NCBI GenBank assembly: GCA_041741095.1 | Contig: JBGSKQ010000102.1 | Location: forward strand, 8,561-72,560 | Source of the DNA: UBA6168 sp041741095 | GTDB lineage: Bacteria > Bacteroidota > Bacteroidia > Chitinophagales > Saprospiraceae | DNA length: 64,000 nt | Reading direction: 5' to 3' | Shown: one piece after another, positions 36,421 through 44,678 of the stretch | Layout of the letters: every line of letters begins with the position of its first letter | How positions within the stretch are numbered: position 1 is the stretch's first letter | Translations under genes and position numbers: made by a program | Notes under the pieces: model-generated | Seen by the model: the letters and a program-made list of their open reading frames with translations, nothing else | Database searches by the model: none | Told to the model about the DNA's origin: nothing

Positions 36421-37356
36421 ATGGAAAATACAAATAAACACCCAGAACAAGCCGAAAGAAAATACCGCATCATCGAACCCGGCTCCGTGCCACGCCATGA
36501 TTTCCACCAGTTTATTGTAGGTTCCGTTGCGCCCAGGCCCATCGCTTTCGTCAGTACCGTGGACAAGGAAGGCCAACCGAACCTGGCGCCCTACAGCTTT
36601 TTCAATGCTTTCAGTTCCAACCCGCCTATTTTCGTTTTTTCCTCCAATCGGCGAGTAGGCAACAACACCACGAAGGACACCCTTGCCAATGTGGAAGAAA
36701 CCCGTGAGGTGGTCATCAACGTGGTGAGCTACGACATCGTGCGTCAAATGGCAGTGGCCAGCGCCCAGTTCGACCGGGGCGTGAACGAGTTTATCAAAAG
36801 TGGCCTCACGCCCATTCCTTCTGATTTAGTGAAACCCTTCCGGGTAAAGGAATCGCCCATCAATATGGAATGCCGGGTGAACGACATCATCCCACTCGGT
36901 ACGCAGGGCGGCGCAGGCCATTTGATTATCTGCGAAATGCTGCGGATGCACATCCTCGAAGACGTGCTCGACGACCGGGGCCGCATCGTGCCGAACAAGC
37001 TGGATTTGATGGGCCGCCTGGGCCGATCTTATTACGTGAGGGTGAGCGGCGATGCCATCCACACCATCGTGCAGTCCATTGAAACCATGTGCATCGGCTT
37101 CGACCGACTGCCGGACAATATTAAGTACAGCCCCATTTTTACCGGCAACAACCTTGGCCAACTGGCCGGTTTGCACGAAGTGCCATCAAAAGAAGAGGTC
37201 TTGGCATTAAAAGAAAATAACTCCCGCATCAAGGAAATACTGGCTTCTTCGTTCCCATTGGAGGCTTTGCACCAATATGCCAAGGAAGTGCTGGAATCGG
37301 ACGAGGATGCAAGGCCATTGGCTGGACAGATTGCATGGCTGGGCGAGTATATTTAA
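36421..37356 (+). CDS. Flavin reductase family protein (FMN-binding)
   Basis: A 311-residue protein with a flavin-reductase-like FMN-binding split barrel at about 20-190: IVGSVAPRPIAFVSTVDKEG, NLAPYSFFNAFSSNPPIFVF, VINVVSYDIVRQMA and SPINMECRVNDIIPLG. Such proteins bind FMN and serve as NAD(P)H-dependent flavin reductases or unspecified oxidoreductases. The last 100 residues are an extra helical extension seen in related long forms. It starts 28 bases after dnaX and is probably cotranscribed with it. Confidence 0.88.
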   Translation: MENTNKHPEQAERKYRIIEPGSVPRHDFHQFIVGSVAPRPIAFVSTVDKEGQPNLAPYSFFNAFSSNPPIFVFSSNRRVGNNTTKDTLANVEETREVVINVVSYDIVRQMAVASAQFDRGVNEFIKSGLTPIPSDLVKPFRVKESPINMECRVNDIIPLGTQGGAGHLIICEMLRMHILEDVLDDRGRIVPNKLDLMGRLGRSYYVRVSGDAIHTIVQSIETMCIGFDRLPDNIKYSPIFTGNNLGQLAGLHEVPSKEEVLALKENNSRIKEILASSFPLEALHQYAKEVLESDEDARPLAGQIAWLGEYI

Positions 37357-37426
37357 AAGGAGTGAGGGCCAAGAAATGAGAAGTGAGGCCCTCCTTCATC
37401 TATGCTTCTATAATCCTTTGTTTTCC

Positions 37427-37434
37427 TACCTTTG
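37427..37434 (+). promoter_or_regulatory. -7 element before the M16 homologue
   Basis: TACCTTTG matches TAnnTTTG, 18 bases before the ATG at 37453. It excludes the TTG at 37432 as a start. Confidence 0.5.
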
Positions 37435-37452
37435 CCGCCCAAATTTTTTAGC

Positions 37453-38718
37453 ATGTTGATAAGGTCAAAAATGCCTGATATACAGGAGGTTAAAAACCTC
37501 ACCGTGCCACCGCCGGAGGTCTGGCATTTGCCCAACGGAGTGCCTGTTTACGAGACGAACATGGGCACGCAGGATATTGTGAAACTGGAACTGCTATTCT
37601 TCGCCGGGCGGCCTTATGAAAAAAGGAAACTCGCATTTCGTGGCACTGCAGCCTTGCTGAAAGAAGGCACGGCCCATTATTCCTCAGCCGACATTGCCGA
37701 AATTTTTGACTACTACGGCGGCACACTGGCACTGCCCGTGAGCCTGGACACAGCCACCGTGCAGTTTTATTCTTTGTCAAAACACTTTGACAAGCTGCTG
37801 CCTGTATTGGCCGAAATATTGGCAGAACCGACCTTTCCGGAAGATGAACTGAAACCTTTCATCGAGCGGAACATCCAGCGTTTGCAGGTGGATTTGACCA
37901 AAAACGACGTGGTGGCCTACCGAAAATTCACCGAACTGCTCTACGGCGAAGAACACCCCTACGGCTATAACAGCTACGCTGACACCTACTCTGCCATCAG
38001 GCGGGAAGACCTTATTGAGCATTATCAGGAAAATTATGTGAGCGGAAATTGCCTCCTGTTTCTAAGCGGGAAAATCACCCCGGAAGTCAGGGCACTGATG
38101 GAACAGCACTTGGGAGGTGCTATTTTGAAAGGAGAAAAAAAAGAAGTTGCCGTTGGGCCGGGGCAAACTACACCCCTTAAAGTCAAGGTGCCGCACCCTG
38201 AAAAAGTGCAAACGGCTATCCGCATCGGAAGCCACCTTTTCACTCGGGCGCACCCCGACTACAACGGCATGTACGTGTTGAACACCATCCTCGGCGGATA
38301 TTTTGGTTCCAGGCTGATGGCCAATATCCGGGAGAAAAAGGGCTACACGTATAATATTTACAGCAACCACGACTCCATGCTTTTTGGCGGCTATTTTTAT
38401 GTGGCCACCGAAGTGGGCAACGAATTCGTGGAACCGACCATTCGGGAGATTTACATTGAAATGCAGAAACTCCAGGACAAACTGGTGAAAAAGGACGAGA
38501 TGGAAATGGTGCGCAATTACCTGCTCGGCACTTTGCTCACCAACCTGGATGGGCCGTTTAATATTTCAGAGGTCGTGAAAACCTTTATCTCCGAAGGTTT
38601 GCCACTTTCAGGTTTCGAAGAATTGGTAGAAACGATAAAAACTATTTCGCCAAAGGCACTGCGGGAATTGGCCAGGAAGTATTTCAGGAAGGAAGATATG
38701 TGGGAGGTGGTGGTTTAG
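37453..38718 (+). CDS. M16 (insulinase/pitrilysin) family protein lacking the zinc motif
   Basis: A 421-residue M16-fold protein with both domain halves (N-terminal half about 25-210, C-terminal half about 225-400 with NTILGGYFGSRLMANIREKK and GYTYNIYS). At the place where active members have HxxEH this protein reads RGTAALLKEGTAHYSSADIA, with no HxxEH, so the catalytic zinc site is absent. It resembles the non-catalytic partner of two-subunit M16 proteases. No active partner gene is adjacent in the window. No signal peptide is obvious. An alternative start is the ATG at 37471. Confidence 0.88.
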   Translation: MLIRSKMPDIQEVKNLTVPPPEVWHLPNGVPVYETNMGTQDIVKLELLFFAGRPYEKRKLAFRGTAALLKEGTAHYSSADIAEIFDYYGGTLALPVSLDTATVQFYSLSKHFDKLLPVLAEILAEPTFPEDELKPFIERNIQRLQVDLTKNDVVAYRKFTELLYGEEHPYGYNSYADTYSAIRREDLIEHYQENYVSGNCLLFLSGKITPEVRALMEQHLGGAILKGEKKEVAVGPGQTTPLKVKVPHPEKVQTAIRIGSHLFTRAHPDYNGMYVLNTILGGYFGSRLMANIREKKGYTYNIYSNHDSMLFGGYFYVATEVGNEFVEPTIREIYIEMQKLQDKLVKKDEMEMVRNYLLGTLLTNLDGPFNISEVVKTFISEGLPLSGFEELVETIKTISPKALRELARKYFRKEDMWEVVV

Positions 38719-38729
38719 AATAAAAGTTT

Positions 38730-39112
38730 CTAAGGCAATTGGCGAAATCTTATTCTAATAAAACCCATATTGTTTTCGCCTGTAATTATAAAAGAAGAAG
38801 AAAGGTCAAGATTTTCCTTCAGAATCGCTTCCATTGTTTGAATATGGACTTGGGCGGATTCGTGTCCTGGACGTAAGTAGATGACCCCAAAGAAAAGCAT
38901 TTCATCCCTAAAAATTAGTGTTCCAAAATCACTGTCCTGACTAACGACGATTCTTTTTTGTTCCCAAGCAAGTTTGAGGATTTCCCTATCGGGCAGACGA
39001 AAAAGTGCTGACTCTTTTATATCGAATACATCGTGGACTTTTGTCCGTAAGAAATTTACTAATTCTTTTCAATATTTTCGTCCGTAAGGAAGCGATAGGG
39101 TATGTTACTCAT
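38730..39112 (-). pseudogene. DUF5615 (PIN-like) toxin gene, frameshifted
   Basis: On the minus strand the ATG at 39110-39112 overlaps the stop of the DUF433 gene by four bases (ATGA). It reads MSNIPYRFLTDENIEKN, the usual N-terminus of DUF5615 PIN-like nucleases with the acidic DEN motif, then meets TAG at about 39060. One frame over, the protein goes on without a break: LVNFLRTKVHDVFDIKESAL, LPDREILKLAWEQKRIVVSQ, DSDFGTLIF, then on to IRFRQLP and a stop at 38730-38732. A single missing base near 39061-39066 explains the split. The toxin would be about 125 residues if repaired. Either the toxin is inactive or the base is an error. Confidence 0.75.
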
Positions 39113-39345
39113 GCTCTTGCACGTACTTCTATGAGAATTTCGTTTTTCGCAAAACGAGCGGCATACAAGATGGCTTTTTTAACAAGTTCATCTGTAAGTA
39201 GTGGATGTTTGGCGGCAATTGTTTCTGAGGTGCCGCCAGTAGCCAACCATTCCAGAATCAGTTCAACGCTGATCCGGGTACCTTTGACACAGGGTTTGCC
39301 GTTCAGTATTTCAGGATCGGCCACTATGTTTTTAAATTCAGACAT
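39109..39345 (-). CDS. DUF433 family antitoxin
   Basis: A 78-residue DUF433 protein (IVADPEILNGKPCVKGTRIS, VELILEWLATGGTSETIAAK, HPLLTDELVKKAILYAARFA). DUF433 proteins are typical antitoxins with a winged-helix or VapB-like fold, paired with DUF5615 PIN-like nucleases. Here the gene is intact and its stop overlaps the start of the frameshifted toxin by four bases (ATGA). A TAATTTTG element (39362-39369) upstream suggests its own promoter, which such pairs often self-repress. Confidence 0.9.
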   Translation of the reverse strand: MSEFKNIVADPEILNGKPCVKGTRISVELILEWLATGGTSETIAAKHPLLTDELVKKAILYAARFAKNEILIEVRARA

Positions 39346-39361
39346 GGCAATTTTTAATAAA

Positions 39362-39369
39362 CAAAATTA
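39362..39369 (-). promoter_or_regulatory. -7 element of the DUF433 gene
   Basis: On the minus strand TAATTTTG matches TAnnTTTG, 16 bases before the ATG at 39345. Confidence 0.4.
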
Positions 39370-39580
39370 ACCCTATTCAATTAACCCTCACAGTTTTTCA
39401 CAATTTTTTCCCGATTCAGCGGAATTTGTTTTCTTTTGTACCGCCATTTACAAAAATGGACTTATAAGTGTTTTGATTGAAAGGCCAACTTCTTGCAACA
39501 AGGCAAAAACGGCCAAATCCAAACAACATCTTCTGACGGAGCACTAACATTGCTAATCAAAATCGAGGTAGAGGACATTA

Positions 39581-40612
39581 ATGAAACTTTTCAGCTTTTT
39601 TACCCAGGAACTCGCCATTGACCTTGGCACTGCCAACACCCTCATCATGAGCGATGGGAAAGTCGTGGTGGACGAGCCTTCTATTGTTGCCATTGACCGC
39701 CGCACGGGCGAGACTATAGCCGTTGGCCTGAAGGCCATGCAAATGCATGAAAAGACCCACGAAAACATCAAAACCGTACGCCCACTGAGGGACGGCGTTA
39801 TCGCCGACTTCCAGGCTGCGGAAAATATGATCGAGGGCCTCATCAACATGATTGGCAACCGCCGTCGGTTTTTCTCCCATTTGAAAATGGTCATTTGCAT
39901 CCCATCCGGCATCACCGAAGTGGAAAAACGGGCCGTATTCGACTCTGCCGACCATGTGGACTCAAAAGAAACCTACCTCATCCACGAGCCTATGGCCGCC
40001 GCATTGGGCATTGGCCTGGAAGTAGAAGAGCCTATCGGCAACGTCATTATTGACATCGGGGGCGGCACGACAGAAATTGCGGTCATCGCCCTTTCAGGCA
40101 TCGTTTGCGACCAGTCCATCCGCACGGCTGGCGACGAATTTACCGCCGACATCATTGACTACATGAAGCGGGCGCACAACATCCTTATTGGGGAACGCAC
40201 CGCCGAACAGATAAAAATCCATGTGGGTTCTGCCCTGCACGAACTGGAAAACCCACCCTCCGATTATGCCGTGAACGGCCGTGACCTGATGACTGGCATC
40301 CCGAAGCAGATCACGATTTCCTACCACGAGGTGGCACAGGCCATTGACAAATCTATCGGCAAAGTGGAGGAGGCCGTGATGAAGGCGCTCGAATCCACGC
40401 CGCCCGAACTCGCCGCCGATATTTACAAAACCGGCCTTTACCTGACAGGCGGCGGCGCTTTGCTGCGTGGCCTCGACAAGCGTTTGAGCCAAAAAACAAA
40501 GCTCCCAGTCCACATTGCAGAAGATCCGCTGCGGGCCGTGGTACGTGGCACGGGCATCGCCTTAAAAAATACCGATCGCTTCTCCTTCCTGATTGATCGG
40601 AAGAGTGTGTAA
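39581..40612 (+). CDS. mreB: Rod shape-determining protein MreB
   Basis: A 343-residue bacterial actin homologue that organises cell-wall elongation at the inner membrane. Phosphate and adenosine motifs are in place: IDLGTANTLI near residue 13, VIIDIGGGTTEIAVIALSGI and LTGGGALLRGLDKRL. The N-terminal MKLFSFFTQE segment is a likely membrane-contact amphipathic stretch. It heads the shape cluster mreB-mreC-mreD-PBP2. An 87-base inverted repeat of 8-bp units lies between it and mreC. Confidence 0.97.
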   Translation: MKLFSFFTQELAIDLGTANTLIMSDGKVVVDEPSIVAIDRRTGETIAVGLKAMQMHEKTHENIKTVRPLRDGVIADFQAAENMIEGLINMIGNRRRFFSHLKMVICIPSGITEVEKRAVFDSADHVDSKETYLIHEPMAAALGIGLEVEEPIGNVIIDIGGGTTEIAVIALSGIVCDQSIRTAGDEFTADIIDYMKRAHNILIGERTAEQIKIHVGSALHELENPPSDYAVNGRDLMTGIPKQITISYHEVAQAIDKSIGKVEEAVMKALESTPPELAADIYKTGLYLTGGGALLRGLDKRLSQKTKLPVHIAEDPLRAVVRGTGIALKNTDRFSFLIDRKSV

Positions 40613-40699
40613 TGGTTTCATTGCTTCATGGTCTCATTGTTTCACTGTTTTTGCCTATATGAAACAATGAAACAATAAAGCAATGAGACAATGAAACCA
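40613..40699. repeat. 8-bp direct repeats forming a long inverted repeat
   Basis: The left arm (40613-40650) has units of ATTGTTTC type, and the right arm (40661-40699) is their imperfect reverse complement, GAAACAAT units with variants such as AAAGCAAT and GAGACAAT. The arms are about 36 bases long with a 10-base loop. It fills the whole gap between mreB and mreC, starting directly after the mreB stop. Confidence 0.85.
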
Positions 40700-40710
40700 T
40701 CCAGCCAACC

Positions 40711-41547
40711 ATGTTCAACCTCCTACAGCTTTTCGTCAAATTGAGCGGCTTCTTCGTGTTTGTGCTGCTGGAGGTCATTTCCTTTTCTTTGGTGGTGAAA
40801 TATAACCAGCGGCAAAGCGATGTTTATGTCACATCCGTCAACCGTATGACGGGTTATTTTCAAGAAAAGGCCACCGTTACCAACCGCTATTTTTCGTTGG
40901 ATGATGAGAACTACCGCCTTGCAAAAGAGAACACGGATTTGTTGGAAAAACTGGCCAGTATGGGCATCAACGACCCCAGCAAGCTGGATACAATGTTTTC
41001 TGATAGTTTGCAGCCCAAATACACTTTCATTGAAGCCAAAGTGATCAAAAATTCGGTCAACAAGCACCACAATTACCTCACTTTGAACAAGGGCAGAAAA
41101 GATGGACTGTTGCCACATAGTGGCGTCCTTACTGAAAATGGCGTAGTGGGTATCGTGCGCAAAGTCTCCAATCATTACTCGGTAGTAATGTCCATTTTGC
41201 ACCGCCAGACCAAATTGAGCGCCCGCATCCGTCACAAGAATTTTTTTGGTTCACTGGTCTGGAAAAGCGAGGATACAAAGACATTCCACCTGGAAGACAT
41301 TCCGAAAAATGCACCGATCGTGCCAGGCGACACCATTGAAACGAGTGGTTATTCGGCCATCTTTCCCGAAGGTATTCAATTGGGTATTGTCGAAAAACTA
41401 TGGATAGAGCCGGGCAGCAATTTTTATACGATACAAATCAAGTCGGGTCTTGACCTAAGCAACATACAGTATGTTTACGTCGTGAAAAACCTGCTGAAAC
41501 AAGAGCAGGAAGAACTTGAGCAAGCCGTAATGGAAGAAGATGAATAG
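40711..41547 (+). CDS. mreC: Rod shape-determining protein MreC
   Basis: A 278-residue MreC: N-terminal membrane helix (about 8-27, GFFVFVLLEVISFSLVV), a coiled-coil (about 50-85, ENYRLAKENTDLLEKL) and two beta-barrel domains in the periplasm (VIKNSVNKHHNYLTLNKGRK, GVLTENGVVGIVRKVS, SVVMSILHRQTKLSARI, TIETSGYSAIFPEGI). It links MreB to PBP2. The C-terminal residues are acidic. It overlaps mreD by eight bases, so the two are translationally coupled. Confidence 0.95.
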   Translation: MFNLLQLFVKLSGFFVFVLLEVISFSLVVKYNQRQSDVYVTSVNRMTGYFQEKATVTNRYFSLDDENYRLAKENTDLLEKLASMGINDPSKLDTMFSDSLQPKYTFIEAKVIKNSVNKHHNYLTLNKGRKDGLLPHSGVLTENGVVGIVRKVSNHYSVVMSILHRQTKLSARIRHKNFFGSLVWKSEDTKTFHLEDIPKNAPIVPGDTIETSGYSAIFPEGIQLGIVEKLWIEPGSNFYTIQIKSGLDLSNIQYVYVVKNLLKQEQEELEQAVMEEDE

Positions 41548-42061
41548 TGTAATTGTTGCCAATGTGCTGCGCTTTTTAGGGCTGGTCTTGTTGCAGGGGC
41601 TGGTGTTCCAGAACGTCGGGTCGGGCTGGGAAGGTTTCCCGTATCTCAACGTCATCGTATATCCCATTTTCATCATGCTGCTGCCGCTGCGCACACCCCG
41701 TGCGCTCCTAATCCTGCTGGGCTTTTCAGTTGGCTTTGCGGTAGATATTTTTTACAATTCTTTGGGCGTACATGCCAGCGCCGCTGTTTTTACTGCCTTT
41801 GTCCGATCCCTTGTATTGCAGATAATGGAACCCCGTGGCGGCTACAATGTGAACTACAGCCCGACCGCCGCCCGCATGGGCATGGGCTGGTTTCTGCGCT
41901 ATGCTGCGGTTCTGTTAATTATCCACCTGTTTTTTTATTTTTCAGTAGAAGCCTTTACTTTCGTTTACATCGTTGATATTTTGATGAAAACCATTGTTAG
42001 TTTTATACTCTCCATGCTTTTCATCATTATTTATCAGGTACTTTTTAATCCTTTAGATTAA
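41540..42061 (+). CDS. mreD: Rod shape-determining protein MreD
   Basis: A 173-residue integral membrane protein with about five hydrophobic segments (VLRFLGLVLLQGLVFQNV, FIMLLPLRTPRALLILLGFS, AVLLIIHLFFYFSVEAF, FILSMLFIIIYQVLF). Length, topology and position between mreC and the PBP2 gene identify it as MreD, although sequence conservation is weak in this family. It overlaps the mreC stop by eight bases. Confidence 0.9.
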   Translation: MNSVIVANVLRFLGLVLLQGLVFQNVGSGWEGFPYLNVIVYPIFIMLLPLRTPRALLILLGFSVGFAVDIFYNSLGVHASAAVFTAFVRSLVLQIMEPRGGYNVNYSPTAARMGMGWFLRYAAVLLIIHLFFYFSVEAFTFVYIVDILMKTIVSFILSMLFIIIYQVLFNPLD

Positions 42062-42084
42062 CAACGGGGAAAATGTTGGGATGA

Positions 42085-42135
42085 ATGAATCATCCTCACA
42101 TTCTCTCCTGTCTGCCGACTGGCAGGTATTCTCTC
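42085..42135. repeat. Short repeat and palindrome before the PBP2 gene
   Basis: The gap holds ATTCTCTC repeat units (about 42100 and 42129) around the small palindrome CTGCC-GACT-GGCAG (42111-42124). I recall CTGCC/GGCAG palindromes as common intergenic repeats in Bacteroidota genomes. It ends seven bases before the TTG start of the PBP2 gene. Confidence 0.55.
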
Positions 42136-42142
42136 GTAAAAC

Positions 42143-44107
42143 TTGGGCGAACAGTTTAAAGAACGGCAATTTACCATCTTGGTGGTTTTTGGGGTAGCAG
42201 CGCTGATCCTACTGGGCCGTGCATTTCAATTGCAAATTTGGGACGATACGTTCAAGATTCAGGCGGATGCTGTGGCCATGAACAAGCAAACCATTTATCC
42301 TGCCAGGGGCTTGATTTTCGACCGCAACGGCAAATTGCTCATCAACAACGCACCCGTGTACGACCTCATGGTGGTCTTTAACCAGATCCGGCCCTCTATG
42401 GACACGGTCAAGTTTTGCGCACTGCTCGGCATTGACAAGGCCTCTTTTGAAGAAAGGCTGAACAAGAACTTCAAATTGGACAAACGTTTCAGCAAGATCA
42501 AGCCCTTTGTTTTTTTGAGCAAAATCACGCCGGAAGTTTATGCCCGCTTTCAGGAAAGCCTCTACGAATTCCCTGGTTTTTTTGTACAAATCAGGAATAT
42601 CCGCAGCTACCCCGTCAAACACGCCGCACACCTGCTGGGCTACATCACCGAAGTGACGGACAACGACATCAAAGACTCCGGCGGCGAATATGTAATGGGC
42701 GACTACATGGGCGCCAGCGGCCTGGAGCTTTCTTACGAAACTGAGTTGAAAGGGAAAAAAGGCTACGAATATGTGTTGAAAGATAACCTCGGCAGGGACG
42801 TTGGTAAATTTCAGGACGGCAAAAGGGACACCCTGCCAGAATCGGGCCTCGACCTCATTTCCACGGTTGACATTGACCTGCAAGCCTACGCCGAGGAATT
42901 GATGCAAAACAAAATCGGGGCAGTCGTGGCCATTGAGCCAAAAACTGGCGAAGTGCTCGCCTTTGTTAGTTCGCCCACCTACGATCCCAATTTGATGGTC
43001 ATTGACCAAAACCGGGGCAAGGCTTACATGGAATTGCAAGGCAATAAACTGAAGCCGCTTTTCAACCGGGCCATCATGGCAGAATACCCACCAGGCTCTA
43101 CCTTCAAAGCCACTGTCGGTTTGATTGGGATGCAGATGGGCGCCATCACCCCGGAGACGGGTTGGCCCTGTAGCGGCTATTATGTAAATGGCAGTAGGGA
43201 CGTGCGCAAGTGCCGTGGACATGCCTTTCCATCCAACGTCAGCATAGCGCTGCAATGGTCGTGCAACTCTTATTTTTTCAGGACTTTCAAGGAAATCGTT
43301 GACCACTATGGCTATTACAATTCAGCCCAAGGGCTGGATACCATGGCCTATTATCTTGAATCATTTGGCTTGGGCAGGCGCTTGGGCGTAGATTTTCCTG
43401 GTGAAAAAACGGGCAACGTGCCCACCTCAAAATACTACGATCGGTTGTACCCCAAAAACAAAGGTGGCTGGCGTTCTTCGACCGTTATTTCATTGGGTAT
43501 CGGGCAGGGCGAGGTCCAGTTGACCACTTTGCAAATGGCCAACGTGGCCAGCATCATCGCCAATCGGGGCTACTACTTCATTCCCCATTTTGCCAAAGGT
43601 TTCCGCCAAGGCGAAGAGATGCTGCCTGCCCCCGAAAAATACCGCCAACGCATCCGGGTACCCGTTCGCCCTTATTTTTTCCCCTCCGTGGTAGAAGGCA
43701 TGAGGCGGGTAGTGGCAGCCGGTACGGCCACATCCTCGTCCATTTTCGACATTCCCATTGCTGGGAAAACAGGTACAGTACAAAACCCGCACGGTGAAGA
43801 CCACTCCACATTTATTGGTTTTGCGCCGGTGGACGATCCCAAAATCGCCATTGCCGTTTATGTTGAAAATGCAGGCGGCGGCGGCAAGTACGCTGCGCCC
43901 ATCGCCAGTTTGGTTATGGAAAAATACATCCGGGGCGAAATCAGCGAACAGCGGAAATGGAAGGAAAAACAAACCATCGAAACCAACCTTATCGAAATTA
44001 AACCGAAGAAGGTTTTCGCTACCATCTCCGCTGCCGCCGATTCCACCGGAACACGGCCTGACAATACCCCCATTGATGTGCCAGAAGGGGAGGAAGTGGA
44101 TCAATAG
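42143..44107 (+). CDS. mrdA: Penicillin-binding protein 2 (elongasome transpeptidase)
   Basis: A 654-residue class B PBP that cross-links peptidoglycan during elongation. It has an N-terminal membrane helix (TILVVFGVAALILLGRAFQL), a PBP dimer domain (about 60-210) and a transpeptidase domain with SxxK at Ser319 (PPGSTFKA), SxN in WSCNSYF and KTG in AGKTGTVQNPHGE. The only usable start is TTG at 42143: a stop codon lies two codons upstream and the next in-frame ATG falls after the membrane helix. The intergenic repeat just before it may have replaced the former start. RodA does not follow; folA does. Confidence 0.95.
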   Translation: MGEQFKERQFTILVVFGVAALILLGRAFQLQIWDDTFKIQADAVAMNKQTIYPARGLIFDRNGKLLINNAPVYDLMVVFNQIRPSMDTVKFCALLGIDKASFEERLNKNFKLDKRFSKIKPFVFLSKITPEVYARFQESLYEFPGFFVQIRNIRSYPVKHAAHLLGYITEVTDNDIKDSGGEYVMGDYMGASGLELSYETELKGKKGYEYVLKDNLGRDVGKFQDGKRDTLPESGLDLISTVDIDLQAYAEELMQNKIGAVVAIEPKTGEVLAFVSSPTYDPNLMVIDQNRGKAYMELQGNKLKPLFNRAIMAEYPPGSTFKATVGLIGMQMGAITPETGWPCSGYYVNGSRDVRKCRGHAFPSNVSIALQWSCNSYFFRTFKEIVDHYGYYNSAQGLDTMAYYLESFGLGRRLGVDFPGEKTGNVPTSKYYDRLYPKNKGGWRSSTVISLGIGQGEVQLTTLQMANVASIIANRGYYFIPHFAKGFRQGEEMLPAPEKYRQRIRVPVRPYFFPSVVEGMRRVVAAGTATSSSIFDIPIAGKTGTVQNPHGEDHSTFIGFAPVDDPKIAIAVYVENAGGGGKYAAPIASLVMEKYIRGEISEQRKWKEKQTIETNLIEIKPKKVFATISAAADSTGTRPDNTPIDVPEGEEVDQ

Positions 44108-44153
44108 AAGTGTTCGATCCAAGCTTTCATTCAATCAATAAAAATTCCATTCG

Positions 44154-44648
44154 GTGATTATTTCAGCAATAGTAGCGACGGCCAAAAACAACGTCATCGG
44201 GCGCAACAACGAGATACCCTGGTACCTGCCGGCCGATTTGCAATATTTTAAAAAAACAACGCTTGGCCATTATGTCATCATGGGGCGGAAGTCATTTGAG
44301 TCCATCGGTAAGCCATTGCCGAAGCGCACCAATGTCGTCATTACCCGTGATCCGTTTTTTGTAGCATCGGATTGTGTTGTAGTCCATTCCTTAAAAGAAG
44401 CCTTGGACTTGGCAGAGGCAAACGGCGAGGAGGAAGTTTTCGTGATTGGCGGCGGCGAAATCTATAAAATGGCCATGCCCATGCTCGACAGGATTTATCT
44501 GACCGAAGTGGACGTTAAAATGGCCGGGGATGTTTTTTTTCCTGAAATCAATGAAGGCGAATGGCGGGAAACAAAGCGGGAATTGCACAGGGCCGATGAA
44601 AAAAATCTGTACGATTATACTTTCGTTGTGCTGGAAAGGAAAAAGTAG
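44154..44648 (+). CDS. folA: Dihydrofolate reductase
   Basis: A 164-residue DHFR, which reduces dihydrofolate to tetrahydrofolate with NADPH. Family motifs are clear: AIVATAKNNVIGRNNEIPWY with Leu/Pro/Asp LPADL (catalytic acidic Asp), VIMGRKSFESIGKPLPKRTN, VFVIGGGEIYKMAMPMLDRI and YLTEVD. The start is GTG at 44154 because no ATG lies nearby upstream. It follows the PBP2 gene by 46 bases in the same direction, an unusual place for it since rodA commonly stands there. Confidence 0.95.
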   Translation: MIISAIVATAKNNVIGRNNEIPWYLPADLQYFKKTTLGHYVIMGRKSFESIGKPLPKRTNVVITRDPFFVASDCVVVHSLKEALDLAEANGEEEVFVIGGGEIYKMAMPMLDRIYLTEVDVKMAGDVFFPEINEGEWRETKRELHRADEKNLYDYTFVVLERKK

Positions 44649-44678
44649 GCTTTGCTGTGGATAGCCAAGAATTGCTGT

